64,000 nucleotides of DNA from Apostichopus japonicus (taxonomy: Eukaryota > Echinodermata > Holothuroidea > Aspidochirotida > Stichopodidae): NCBI RefSeq assembly GCF_037975245.1, contig NC_092582.1, positions 10,952,001 through 11,016,000 of the forward strand. The letters run 5' to 3'. Below, one piece after another: positions 25,784 to 37,400 of the stretch (position 1 is the first letter of the stretch; each line of letters starts with the position of its first letter). A program made the translations under genes and the position numbers. The notes under the pieces were generated by a model. It was given only the letters and a program-made list of their open reading frames with translations, was not told where the DNA came from and did no database searches.

Positions 25784-28700
25784 TTTGCCGATCTTTTACA
25801 GCGAGTGCCTACATGGGGAGCTGTAAGTATTAGTTAATCCACCTAATATCTCAGTCCATACAGTGGCGCGATGGCTTGGCGCACTGTACGAGCTGATGAG
25901 CGAGGCTCTCTTTTGCATCGGTGGTTCGAGTCCCCGGTGATGACGTCTTTTGCCGATCTTTTACAGCGAGTGCCTACATGGGGAGCTGTAAGTATTAGTT
26001 AATCCACCTAATATCTCAGTCCATACAGTGGCGCGATGGCTTGGCGCACTGTACGAGCTGATGAGCGAGGCTCTCTTTTGCATCGGTGGTTCGAGTCCCC
26101 GGTGATGACGTCTTTTGCCGATCTTTTACAGCGAGTGCCTACATGGGGAGCTGTAAGTATTAGTTAATCCACCTAATATCTCAGTCCATACAGTGGCGCG
26201 ATGGCTTGGCGCACTGTACGAGCTGATGAGCGAGGCTCTCTTTTGCATCGGTGGTTCGAGTCCCCGGTGATGACGTCTTTTGCCGATCTTTTACAGCGAG
26301 TGCCTACATGGGGAGCTGTAAGTATTAGTTAATCCACCTAATATCTCAGTCCATACAGTGGCGCGATGGCTTGGCGCACTGTACGAGCTGATGAGCGAGG
26401 CTCTCTTTTGCATCGGTGGTTCGAGTCCCCGGTGATGACGTCTTTTGCCGATCTTTTACAGCGAGTGCCTACATGGGGAGCTGTAAGTATTAGTTAATCC
26501 ACCTAATATCTCAGTCCATACAGTGGCGCGATGGCTTGGCGCACTGTACGAGCTGATGAGCGAGGCTCTCTTTTGCATCGGTGGTTCGAGTCCCCGGTGA
26601 TGACGTCTTTTGCCGATCTTTTACAGCGAGTGCCTACATGGGGAGCTGTAAGTATTAGTTAATCCACCTAATATCTCAGTCCATACAGTGGCGCGATGGC
26701 TTGGCGCACTGTACGAGCTGATGAGCGAGGCTCTCTTTTGCATCGGTGGTTCGAGTCCCCGGTGATGACGTCTTTTGCCGATCTTTTACAGCGAGTGCCT
26801 ACATGGGGAGCTGTAAGTATTAGTTAATCCACCTAATATCTCAGTCCATACAGTGGCGCGATGGCTTGGCGCACTGTACGAGCTGATGAGCGAGGCTCTC
26901 TTTTGCATCGGTGGTTCGAGTCCCCGGTGATGACGTCTTTTGCCGATCTTTTACAGCGAGTGCCTACATGGGGAGCTGTAAGTATTAGTTAATCCACCTA
27001 ATATCTCAGTCCATACAGTGGCGCGATGGCTTGGCGCACTGTACGAGCTGATGAGCGAGGCTCTCTTTTGCATCGGTGGTTCGAGTCCCCGGTGATGACG
27101 TCTTTTGCCGATCTTTTACAGCGAGTGCCTACATGGGGAGCTGTAAGTATTAGTTAATCCACCTAATATCTCAGTCCATACAGTGGCGCGATGGCTTGGC
27201 GCACTGTACGAGCTGATGAGCGAGGCTCTCTTTTGCATCGGTGGTTCGAGTCCCCGGTGATGACGTCTTTTGCCGATCTTTTACAGCGAGTGCCTACATG
27301 GGGAGCTGTAAGTATTAGTTAATCCACCTAATATCTCAGTCCATACAGTGGCGCGATGGCTTGGCGCACTGTACGAGCTGATGAGCGAGGCTCTCTTTTG
27401 CATCGGTGGTTCGAGTCCCCGGTGATGACGTCTTTTGCCGATCTTTTACAGCGAGTGCCTACATGGGGAGCTGTAAGTATTAGTTAATCCACCTAATATC
27501 TCAGTCCATACAGTGGCGCGATGGCTTGGCGCACTGTACGAGCTGATGAGCGAGGCTCTCTTTTGCATCGGTGGTTCGAGTCCCCGGTGATGACGTCTTT
27601 TGCCGATCTTTTACAGCGAGTGCCTACATGGGGAGCTGTAAGTATTAGTTAATCCACCTAATATCTCAGTCCATACAGTGGCGCGATGGCTTGGCGCACT
27701 GTACGAGCTGATGAGCGAGGCTCTCTTTTGCATCGGTGGTTCGAGTCCCCGGTGATGACGTCTTTTGCCGATCTTTTACAGCGAGTGCCTACATGGGGAG
27801 CTGTAAGTATTAGTTAATCCACCTAATATCTCAGTCCATACAGTGGCGCGATGGCTTGGCGCACTGTACGAGCTGATGAGCGAGGCTCTCTTTTGCATCG
27901 GTGGTTCGAGTCCCCGGTGATGACGTCTTTTGCCGATCTTTTACAGCGAGTGCCTACATGGGGAGCTGTAAGTATTAGTTAATCCACCTAATATCTCAGT
28001 CCATACAGTGGCGCGATGGCTTGGCGCACTGTACGAGCTGATGAGCGAGGCTCTCTTTTGCATCGGTGGTTCGAGTCCCCGGTGATGACGTCTTTTGCCG
28101 ATCTTTTACAGCGAGTGCCTACATGGGGAGCTGTAAGTATTAGTTAATCCACCTAATATCTCAGTCCATACAGTGGCGCGATGGCTTGGCGCACTGTACG
28201 AGCTGATGAGCGAGGCTCTCTTTTGCATCGGTGGTTCGAGTCCCCGGTGATGACGTCTTTTGCCGATCTTTTACAGCGAGTGCCTACATGGGGAGCTGTA
28301 AGTATTAGTTAATCCACCTAATATCTCAGTCCATACAGTGGCGCGATGGCTTGGCGCACTGTACGAGCTGATGAGCGAGGCTCTCTTTTGCATCGGTGGT
28401 TCGAGTCCCCGGTGATGACGTCTTTTGCCGATCTTTTACAGCGAGTGCCTACATGGGGAGCTGTAAGTATTAGTTAATCCACCTAATATCTCAGTCCATA
28501 CAGTGGCGCGATGGCTTGGCGCACTGTACGAGCTGATGAGCGAGGCTCTCTTTTGCATCGGTGGTTCGAGTCCCCGGTGATGACGTCTTTTGCCGATCTT
28601 TTACAGCGAGTGCCTACATGGGGAGCTGTAAGTATTAGTTAATCCACCTAATATCTCAGTCCATACAGTGGCGCGATGGCTTGGCGCACTGTACGAGCTG

Positions 28701-31700
28701 ATGAGCGAGGCTCTCTTTTGCATCGGTGGTTCGAGTCCCCGGTGATGACGTCTTTTGCCGATCTTTTACAGCGAGTGCCTACATGGGGAGCTGTAAGTAT
28801 TAGTTAATCCACCTAATATCTCAGTCCATACAGTGGCGCGATGGCTTGGCGCACTGTACGAGCTGATGAGCGAGGCTCTCTTTTGCATCGGTGGTTCGAG
28901 TCCCCGGTGATGACGTCTTTTGCCGATCTTTTACAGCGAGTGCCTACATGGGGAGCTGTAAGTATTAGTTAATCCACCTAATATCTCAGTCCATACAGTG
29001 GCGCGATGGCTTGGCGCACTGTACGAGCTGATGAGCGAGGCTCTCTTTTGCATCGGTGGTTCGAGTCCCCGGTGATGACGTCTTTTGCCGATCTTTTACA
29101 GCGAGTGCCTACATGGGGAGCTGTAAGTATTAGTTAATCCACCTAATATCTCAGTCCATACAGTGGCGCGATGGCTTGGCGCACTGTACGAGCTGATGAG
29201 CGAGGCTCTCTTTTGCATCGGTGGTTCGAGTCCCCGGTGATGACGTCTTTTGCCGATCTTTTACAGCGAGTGCCTACATGGGGAGCTGTAAGTATTAGTT
29301 AATCCACCTAATATCTCAGTCCATACAGTGGCGCGATGGCTTGGCGCACTGTACGAGCTGATGAGCGAGGCTCTCTTTTGCATCGGTGGTTCGAGTCCCC
29401 GGTGATGACGTCTTTTGCCGATCTTTTACAGCGAGTGCCTACATGGGGAGCTGTAAGTATTAGTTAATCCACCTAATATCTCAGTCCATACAGTGGCGCG
29501 ATGGCTTGGCGCACTGTACGAGCTGATGAGCGAGGCTCTCTTTTGCATCGGTGGTTCGAGTCCCCGGTGATGACGTCTTTTGCCGATCTTTTACAGCGAG
29601 TGCCTACATGGGGAGCTGTAAGTATTAGTTAATCCACCTAATATCTCAGTCCATACAGTGGCGCGATGGCTTGGCGCACTGTACGAGCTGATGAGCGAGG
29701 CTCTCTTTTGCATCGGTGGTTCGAGTCCCCGGTGATGACGTCTTTTGCCGATCTTTTACAGCGAGTGCCTACATGGGGAGCTGTAAGTATTAGTTAATCC
29801 ACCTAATATCTCAGTCCATACAGTGGCGCGATGGCTTGGCGCACTGTACGAGCTGATGAGCGAGGCTCTCTTTTGCATCGGTGGTTCGAGTCCCCGGTGA
29901 TGACGTCTTTTGCCGATCTTTTACAGCGAGTGCCTACATGGGGAGCTGTAAGTATTAGTTAATCCACCTAATATCTCAGTCCATACAGTGGCGCGATGGC
30001 TTGGCGCACTGTACGAGCTGATGAGCGAGGCTCTCTTTTGCATCGGTGGTTCGAGTCCCCGGTGATGACGTCTTTTGCCGATCTTTTACAGCGAGTGCCT
30101 ACATGGGGAGCTGTAAGTATTAGTTAATCCACCTAATATCTCAGTCCATACAGTGGCGCGATGGCTTGGCGCACTGTACGAGCTGATGAGCGAGGCTCTC
30201 TTTTGCATCGGTGGTTCGAGTCCCCGGTGATGACGTCTTTTGCCGATCTTTTACAGCGAGTGCCTACATGGGGAGCTGTAAGTATTAGTTAATCCACCTA
30301 ATATCTCAGTCCATACAGTGGCGCGATGGCTTGGCGCACTGTACGAGCTGATGAGCGAGGCTCTCTTTTGCATCGGTGGTTCGAGTCCCCGGTGATGACG
30401 TCTTTTGCCGATCTTTTACAGCGAGTGCCTACATGGGGAGCTGTAAGTATTAGTTAATCCACCTAATATCTCAGTCCATACAGTGGCGCGATGGCTTGGC
30501 GCACTGTACGAGCTGATGAGCGAGGCTCTCTTTTGCATCGGTGGTTCGAGTCCCCGGTGATGACGTCTTTTGCCGATCTTTTACAGCGAGTGCCTACATG
30601 GGGAGCTGTAAGTATTAGTTAATCCACCTAATATCTCAGTCCATACAGTGGCGCGATGGCTTGGCGCACTGTACGAGCTGATGAGCGAGGCTCTCTTTTG
30701 CATCGGTGGTTCGAGTCCCCGGTGATGACGTCTTTTGCCGATCTTTTACAGCGAGTGCCTACATGGGGAGCTGTAAGTATTAGTTAATCCACCTAATATC
30801 TCAGTCCATACAGTGGCGCGATGGCTTGGCGCACTGTACGAGCTGATGAGCGAGGCTCTCTTTTGCATCGGTGGTTCGAGTCCCCGGTGATGACGTCTTT
30901 TGCCGATCTTTTACAGCGAGTGCCTACATGGGGAGCTGTAAGTATTAGTTAATCCACCTAATATCTCAGTCCATACAGTGGCGCGATGGCTTGGCGCACT
31001 GTACGAGCTGATGAGCGAGGCTCTCTTTTGCATCGGTGGTTCGAGTCCCCGGTGATGACGTCTTTTGCCGATCTTTTACAGCGAGTGCCTACATGGGGAG
31101 CTGTAAGTATTAGTTAATCCACCTAATATCTCAGTCCATACAGTGGCGCGATGGCTTGGCGCACTGTACGAGCTGATGAGCGAGGCTCTCTTTTGCATCG
31201 GTGGTTCGAGTCCCCGGTGATGACGTCTTTTGCCGATCTTTTACAGCGAGTGCCTACATGGGGAGCTGTAAGTATTAGTTAATCCACCTAATATCTCGTC
31301 CATACAGTGGCGCGATGGCTTGGCGCACTGTACGAGCTGATGAGCGAGGCTCTCTTTTGCATCGGTGGTTCGAGTCCCCGGTGATGACGTCTTTTGCCGA
31401 TCTTTTACAGCGAGTGCCTACATGGGGAGCTGTAAGTATTAGTTAATCCACCTAATATCTCAGTCCATACAGTGGCGCGATGGCTTGGCGCACTGTACGA
31501 GCTGATGAGCGAGGCTCTCTTTTGCATCGGTGGTTCGAGTCCCCGGTGATGACGTCTTTTGCCGATCTTTTACAGCGAGTGCCTACATGGGAGCTGTAAG
31601 TATTAGTTAATCCACCTAATATCTCAGTCCATACAGTGGCGCGATGGCTTGGCGCACTGTACGAGCTGATGAGCGAGGCTCTCTTTTGCATCGGTGGTTC

Positions 31701-32337
31701 GAGTCCCCGGTGATGACGTCTTTTGCCGATCTTTTACAGCGAGTGCCTACATGGGGAGCTGTAAGTATTAGTTAATCCACCTAATATCTCAGTCCATACA
31801 GTGGCGCGATGGCTTGGCGCACTGTACGAGCTGATGAGCGAGGCTCTCTTTTGCATCGGTGGTTCGAGTCCCCGGTGATGACGTCTTTTGCCGATCTTTT
31901 ACAGCGAGTGCCTACATGGGGAGCTGTAAGTATTAGTTAATCCACCTAATATCTCAGTCCATACAGTGGCGCGATGGCTTGGCGCACTGTACGAGCTGAT
32001 GAGCGAGGCTCTCTTTTGCATCGGTGGTTCGAGTCCCCGGTGATGACGTCTTTTGCCGATCTTTTACAGCGAGTGCCTACATGGGGAGCTGTAAGTATTA
32101 GTTAATCCACCTAATATCTCAGTCCATACAGTGGCGCGATGGCTTGGCGCACTGTACGAGCTGATGAGCGAGGCTCTCTTTTGCATCGGTGGTTCGAGTC
32201 CCCGGTGATGACGTCTTTTGCCGATCTTTTACAGCGAGTGCCTACATGGGGAGCTGTAAGTATTAGTTAATCCACCTAATATCTCAGTCCATACAGTGGC
32301 GCGATGGCTTGGCGCACTGTACGAGCTGATGAGCGAG

Positions 32338-34285
32338 ACTTCTCTTTTGCATCGCTGGTTCGACCCGGTGATGACGTCTTTTGCCGATCTTTTTACAGCA
32401 GGTGCCTACATGGGGAGCTATTAGTATTAGTTAATCGGCCTAATATCTCAGTCCATACAGTGGCGCGATGGCTTGGCGCACTGTACGAGCTGATGAGCGA
32501 GACTCTCTTTTGCATCGCTGGTTCGAACCCCGGTGATGACGTCTTTTGCCGATCTTTTACAGCGGGTGCCTACATGTTAAGCTGTAAGTATTAGTTAATC
32601 GGCCTAATATCTCAGTCCATACAGTGGGCGCGATGGCTTGGCGCACTGTACGAGCTGATGAGCGAGACTCTCTTTTGCATCGCTGGTTCGAACCCCGGTG
32701 ATGACGTCTTTGCCGATCTTTACAGCGGGTGCCTACATGTTAAGCTGTAAGTATTAGTTAATCGGCCTAATATCTCAGTCCATACAGTGGCCGCGATGGC
32801 TTGGCGCACTGTACGAGCTGATGAGCGAGACTCTCTTTTGCATCGCTGGTTCGAACCCCGGTGATGACGTCTTTTGCCGATCTTTTACAGCGGGTGCCTA
32901 CATGTTAAGCTGTAAGTATTAGTTAATCGGTTTAATATCTCAGTCCATACAGTGGCGCGATGGCTTGGCGCACTGTACGAGCTGATGAGCGAGACTGTCT
33001 TTTGCATCGCTGGTTCGAATCCCGGTGATGACGTCTTTTGCCGATCTTTTTACAGCGGGGCCTACATGGGGAGCTGTAAGTATTAGTTAATCGGCCTAAT
33101 ATCTCAGTCCATACAGTGGCGCGATGGCTTGGCGCACTGTACGAGCTGATGAGCGAGACTCTCTTTTGCATCGCTGGTTCGAACCCCGGTGATGACGTCT
33201 TTTGCCGATCTTTTTACAGCGGGTGCCTACATGGGGAGCTGTTAGTATTAGTTAATCGGCCTAATATCTCAGTCCATACAGTGGCGCGATGGCTTGGCGC
33301 ACTGTACGAGCTGATGAGCGAGAATTTCCTTTGGCATCGCTGGTTCGAACCCCGGTTATGACGTCTTTTGCCGATCTTTTACAGCGGGTGCCTACATGTT
33401 AAGCTGTTAGTATTAGTTAATCGGCCTAATATCTCAGTCCATACAGTGGCGCGATGGCTTGGCGCACTGTACGAGCTGATGAGCGAGACTCTCTTTTGCA
33501 TCGCTGGTTCGAACCCCGGTGATGACGTCTTTTGCCGATCTTTTACATCGGGTGCCTACATGTTAAGCTGTAAGTATTAGTTAATCTGCCTAATATCTCA
33601 GTCCATACAGTGGCGCGATGGCTTGGCGCACTGTACGAGCTGATGAGCGAGACTCTCTTTTGCATCGCTGGTTCGAACCCCGGTGATGACGTCTTTTGCC
33701 GATCTTTTACAGCGGGTGCCTACATGTTAAGCTGTAAGTATTAGTTAATCTGCCTAATATCTCAGTCCATACAGTGGCGCGATAGCTTGGCGCACTGTAC
33801 GAGCTGATGAGCGAGACTCTCTTTTGCATCGCTGGTTCGAACCCCGGTGATGACGTCTTTTGCCGATCTTTTACAGCGGGTGCCTACATGGGGAGCTGTA
33901 AGTATTAGTTAATCGGCCTAATATCTCAGTCCATAGAGTGGCGCGATGTCTTGGCGCACTGTACGAGCTGATGAGCGAGACTCTCTTTTGCATCGCTGGT
34001 TCGAACCCCGGTGATGACGTCTTTTGCCGATCTTTTACAGGGGGTGCCTATATGGGAAGCTGTAAGTATTAGTTAATCGGCCTAATATCTCAGTCCATAC
34101 AGTGGCGCGATGGCTTGGCGCACTGTACGAGCTGATGAGCGAGACTCTCTTTTGCATCGCTGGTTCGAACCCCGGTGATGACGTCTTTTGCCGATCTTTT
34201 ACATCGGGTGCCTACATGTTAAGCTGTAAGTATTAGTTAATCGGCCTAATATCTCAGTCCATACAGTGGCGCGATGGCTTGGCGC
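32338..34285 (+). repeat. Block of 12 diverged satellite units (~164 bp each)
   Basis: Unit starts fall at 32297, 32461, 32625, 32788, 32953, 33117, 33282, 33447, 33611, 33775, 33939 and 34103, with a truncated unit at 34267. Diagnostic differences from the main type are GAGACTC for GAGGCTC, CGCTGG for CGGTGG, GAACCCC for GAGTCCCC, GCGGGTG for GCGAGTG, ATGTTAAG for ATGGGGAG and ATCGGCC for ATCCACC. Copies differ from each other, unlike the homogeneous flanks. The T-arm segment reads GGTTCGAACCC, an even better tRNA T-arm match. I infer an older, unhomogenised subfamily. Confidence 0.95.
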
Positions 34286-34425
34286 TGTTGTGCTCTGTTA
34301 CTCTGTACTTTGTCAGTGCTTTTTTCCTAACTGGAACCTTGTTTCCTCTTTACTTTTTCACGGAAGGACGATATCATCCTTTAAACTCGTATTCTTGTTG
34401 TGTAATCGTTCGGATAAGGATTCTC
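34286..34425. other. 140-bp non-satellite spacer inside the array
   Basis: The unit beginning at 34267 stops after TTGGCGC. About 140 bases of unrelated, pyrimidine-rich sequence follow, including a TTTTTT run near 34321, before the satellite resumes at TATCTCAGTCC as the homogeneous type. I see no terminal repeats, coding potential or target duplication. It may be a remnant of an insertion, captured filler DNA, or an old array boundary; an assembly join is also possible. Confidence 0.85.
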
Positions 34426-37400
34426 TATCTCAGTCCATACAGTGGCGCGATGGCTTGGCGCACTGTACGAGCTGATGAGCGAGGCTCTCTTTTGCATCGG
34501 TGGTTCGAGTCCCCGGTGATGACGTCTTTTGCCGATCTTTTACAGCGAGTGCCTACATGGGGAGCTGTAAGTATTAGTTAATCCACCTAATATCTCAGTC
34601 CATACAGTGGCGCGATGGCTTGGCGCACTGTACGAGCTGATGAGCGAGGCTCTCTTTTGCATCGGTGGTTCGAGTCCCCGGTGATGACGTCTTTTGCCGA
34701 TCTTTTACAGCGAGTGCCTACATGGGGAGCTGTAAGTATTAGTTAATCCACCTAATATCTCAGTCCATACAGTGGCGCGATGGCTTGGCGCACTGTACGA
34801 GCTGATGAGCGAGGCTCTCTTTTGCATCGGTGGTTCGAGTCCCCGGTGATGACGTCTTTTGCCGATCTTTTACAGCGAGTGCCTACATGGGGAGCTGTAA
34901 GTATTAGTTAATCCACCTAATATCTCAGTCCATACAGTGGCGCGATGGCTTGGCGCACTGTACGAGCTGATGAGCGAGGCTCTCTTTTGCATCGGTGGTT
35001 CGAGTCCCCGGTGATGACGTCTTTTGCCGATCTTTTACAGCGAGTGCCTACATGGGGAGCTGTAAGTATTAGTTAATCCACCTAATATCTCAGTCCATAC
35101 AGTGGCGCGATGGCTTGGCGCACTGTACGAGCTGATGAGCGAGGCTCTCTTTTGCATCGGTGGTTCGAGTCCCCGGTGATGACGTCTTTTGCCGATCTTT
35201 TACAGCGAGTGCCTACATGGGGAGCTGTAAGTATTAGTTAATCCACCTAATATCTCAGTCCATACAGTGGCGCGATGGCTTGGCGCACTGTACGAGCTGA
35301 TGAGCGAGGCTCTCTTTTGCATCGGTGGTTCGAGTCCCCGGTGATGACGTCTTTTGCCGATCTTTTACAGCGAGTGCCTACATGGGGAGCTGTAAGTATT
35401 AGTTAATCCACCTAATATCTCAGTCCATACAGTGGCGCGATGGCTTGGCGCACTGTACGAGCTGATGAGCGAGGCTCTCTTTTGCATCGGTGGTTCGAGT
35501 CCCCGGTGATGACGTCTTTTGCCGATCTTTTACAGCGAGTGCCTACATGGGGAGCTGTAAGTATTAGTTAATCCACCTAATATCTCAGTCCATACAGTGG
35601 CGCGATGGCTTGGCGCACTGTACGAGCTGATGAGCGAGGCTCTCTTTTGCATCGGTGGTTCGAGTCCCCGGTGATGACGTCTTTTGCCGATCTTTTACAG
35701 CGAGTGCCTACATGGGGAGCTGTAAGTATTAGTTAATCCACCTAATATCTCAGTCCATACAGTGGCGCGATGGCTTGGCGCACTGTACGAGCTGATGAGC
35801 GAGGCTCTCTTTTGCATCGGTGGTTCGAGTCCCCGGTGATGACGTCTTTTGCCGATCTTTTACAGCGAGTGCCTACATGGGGAGCTGTAAGTATTAGTTA
35901 ATCCACCTAATATCTCAGTCCATACAGTGGCGCGATGGCTTGGCGCACTGTACGAGCTGATGAGCGAGGCTCTCTTTTGCATCGGTGGTTCGAGTCCCCG
36001 GTGATGACGTCTTTTGCCGATCTTTTACAGCGAGTGCCTACATGGGGAGCTGTAAGTATTAGTTAATCCACCTAATATCTCAGTCCATACAGTGGCGCGA
36101 TGGCTTGGCGCACTGTACGAGCTGATGAGCGAGGCTCTCTTTTGCATCGGTGGTTCGAGTCCCCGGTGATGACGTCTTTTGCCGATCTTTTACAGCGAGT
36201 GCCTACATGGGGAGCTGTAAGTATTAGTTAATCCACCTAATATCTCAGTCCATACAGTGGCGCGATGGCTTGGCGCACTGTACGAGCTGATGAGCGAGGC
36301 TCTCTTTTGCATCGGTGGTTCGAGTCCCCGGTGATGACGTCTTTTGCCGATCTTTTACAGCGAGTGCCTACATGGGGAGCTGTAAGTATTAGTTAATCCA
36401 CCTAATATCTCAGTCCATACAGTGGCGCGATGGCTTGGCGCACTGTACGAGCTGATGAGCGAGGCTCTCTTTTGCATCGGTGGTTCGAGTCCCCGGTGAT
36501 GACGTCTTTTGCCGATCTTTTACAGCGAGTGCCTACATGGGGAGCTGTAAGTATTAGTTAATCCACCTAATATCTCAGTCCATACAGTGGCGCGATGGCT
36601 TGGCGCACTGTACGAGCTGATGAGCGAGGCTCTCTTTTGCATCGGTGGTTCGAGTCCCCGGTGATGACGTCTTTTGCCGATCTTTTACAGCGAGTGCCTA
36701 CATGGGGAGCTGTAAGTATTAGTTAATCCACCTAATATCTCAGTCCATACAGTGGCGCGATGGCTTGGCGCACTGTACGAGCTGATGAGCGAGGCTCTCT
36801 TTTGCATCGGTGGTTCGAGTCCCCGGTGATGACGTCTTTTGCCGATCTTTTACAGCGAGTGCCTACATGGGGAGCTGTAAGTATTAGTTAATCCACCTAA
36901 TATCTCAGTCCATACAGTGGCGCGATGGCTTGGCGCACTGTACGAGCTGATGAGCGAGGCTCTCTTTTGCATCGGTGGTTCGAGTCCCCGGTGATGACGT
37001 CTTTTGCCGATCTTTTACAGCGAGTGCCTACATGGGGAGCTGTAAGTATTAGTTAATCCACCTAATATCTCAGTCCATACAGTGGCGCGATGGCTTGGCG
37101 CACTGTACGAGCTGATGAGCGAGGCTCTCTTTTGCATCGGTGGTTCGAGTCCCCGGTGATGACGTCTTTTGCCGATCTTTTACAGCGAGTGCCTACATGG
37201 GGAGCTGTAAGTATTAGTTAATCCACCTAATATCTCAGTCCATACAGTGGCGCGATGGCTTGGCGCACTGTACGAGCTGATGAGCGAGGCTCTCTTTTGC
37301 ATCGGTGGTTCGAGTCCCCGGTGATGACGTCTTTTGCCGATCTTTTACAGCGAGTGCCTACATGGGGTGCTGTAAGTATTAGTTAATCCACCTAATATCT

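Larger units (their letters stand above)
1..32337 (+). repeat. 165-bp tandem satellite, left homogeneous block
   Basis: Head-to-tail array of a 165-bp monomer; the sequence repeats exactly every 660 bases, which is four units. It holds about 195 units and continues beyond the left edge. By eye most copies are identical. Variation is limited to scattered single-base changes, for example the GAGGCCC variants before 6.5 kb, T>C at about 6501, 6666 and 6996, T>G at 8159, A>T at 15133, T>A at 25783, a lost A at about 31298, plus one 18-bp gain and one 18-bp loss. No ORF is shared by all units. The 165-bp length is close to a nucleosome repeat, as in many centromeric or heterochromatic satellites (general knowledge). 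Whether this array is centromeric cannot be told from the sequence. Confidence 0.98.

Noticed and set aside
34266-34581. Plus-strand frames of 69 and 100 codons across the 140-bp spacer
   Set aside because: They begin or end in satellite sequence and have no domain or codon signal. They exist because the spacer lacks stops by chance.
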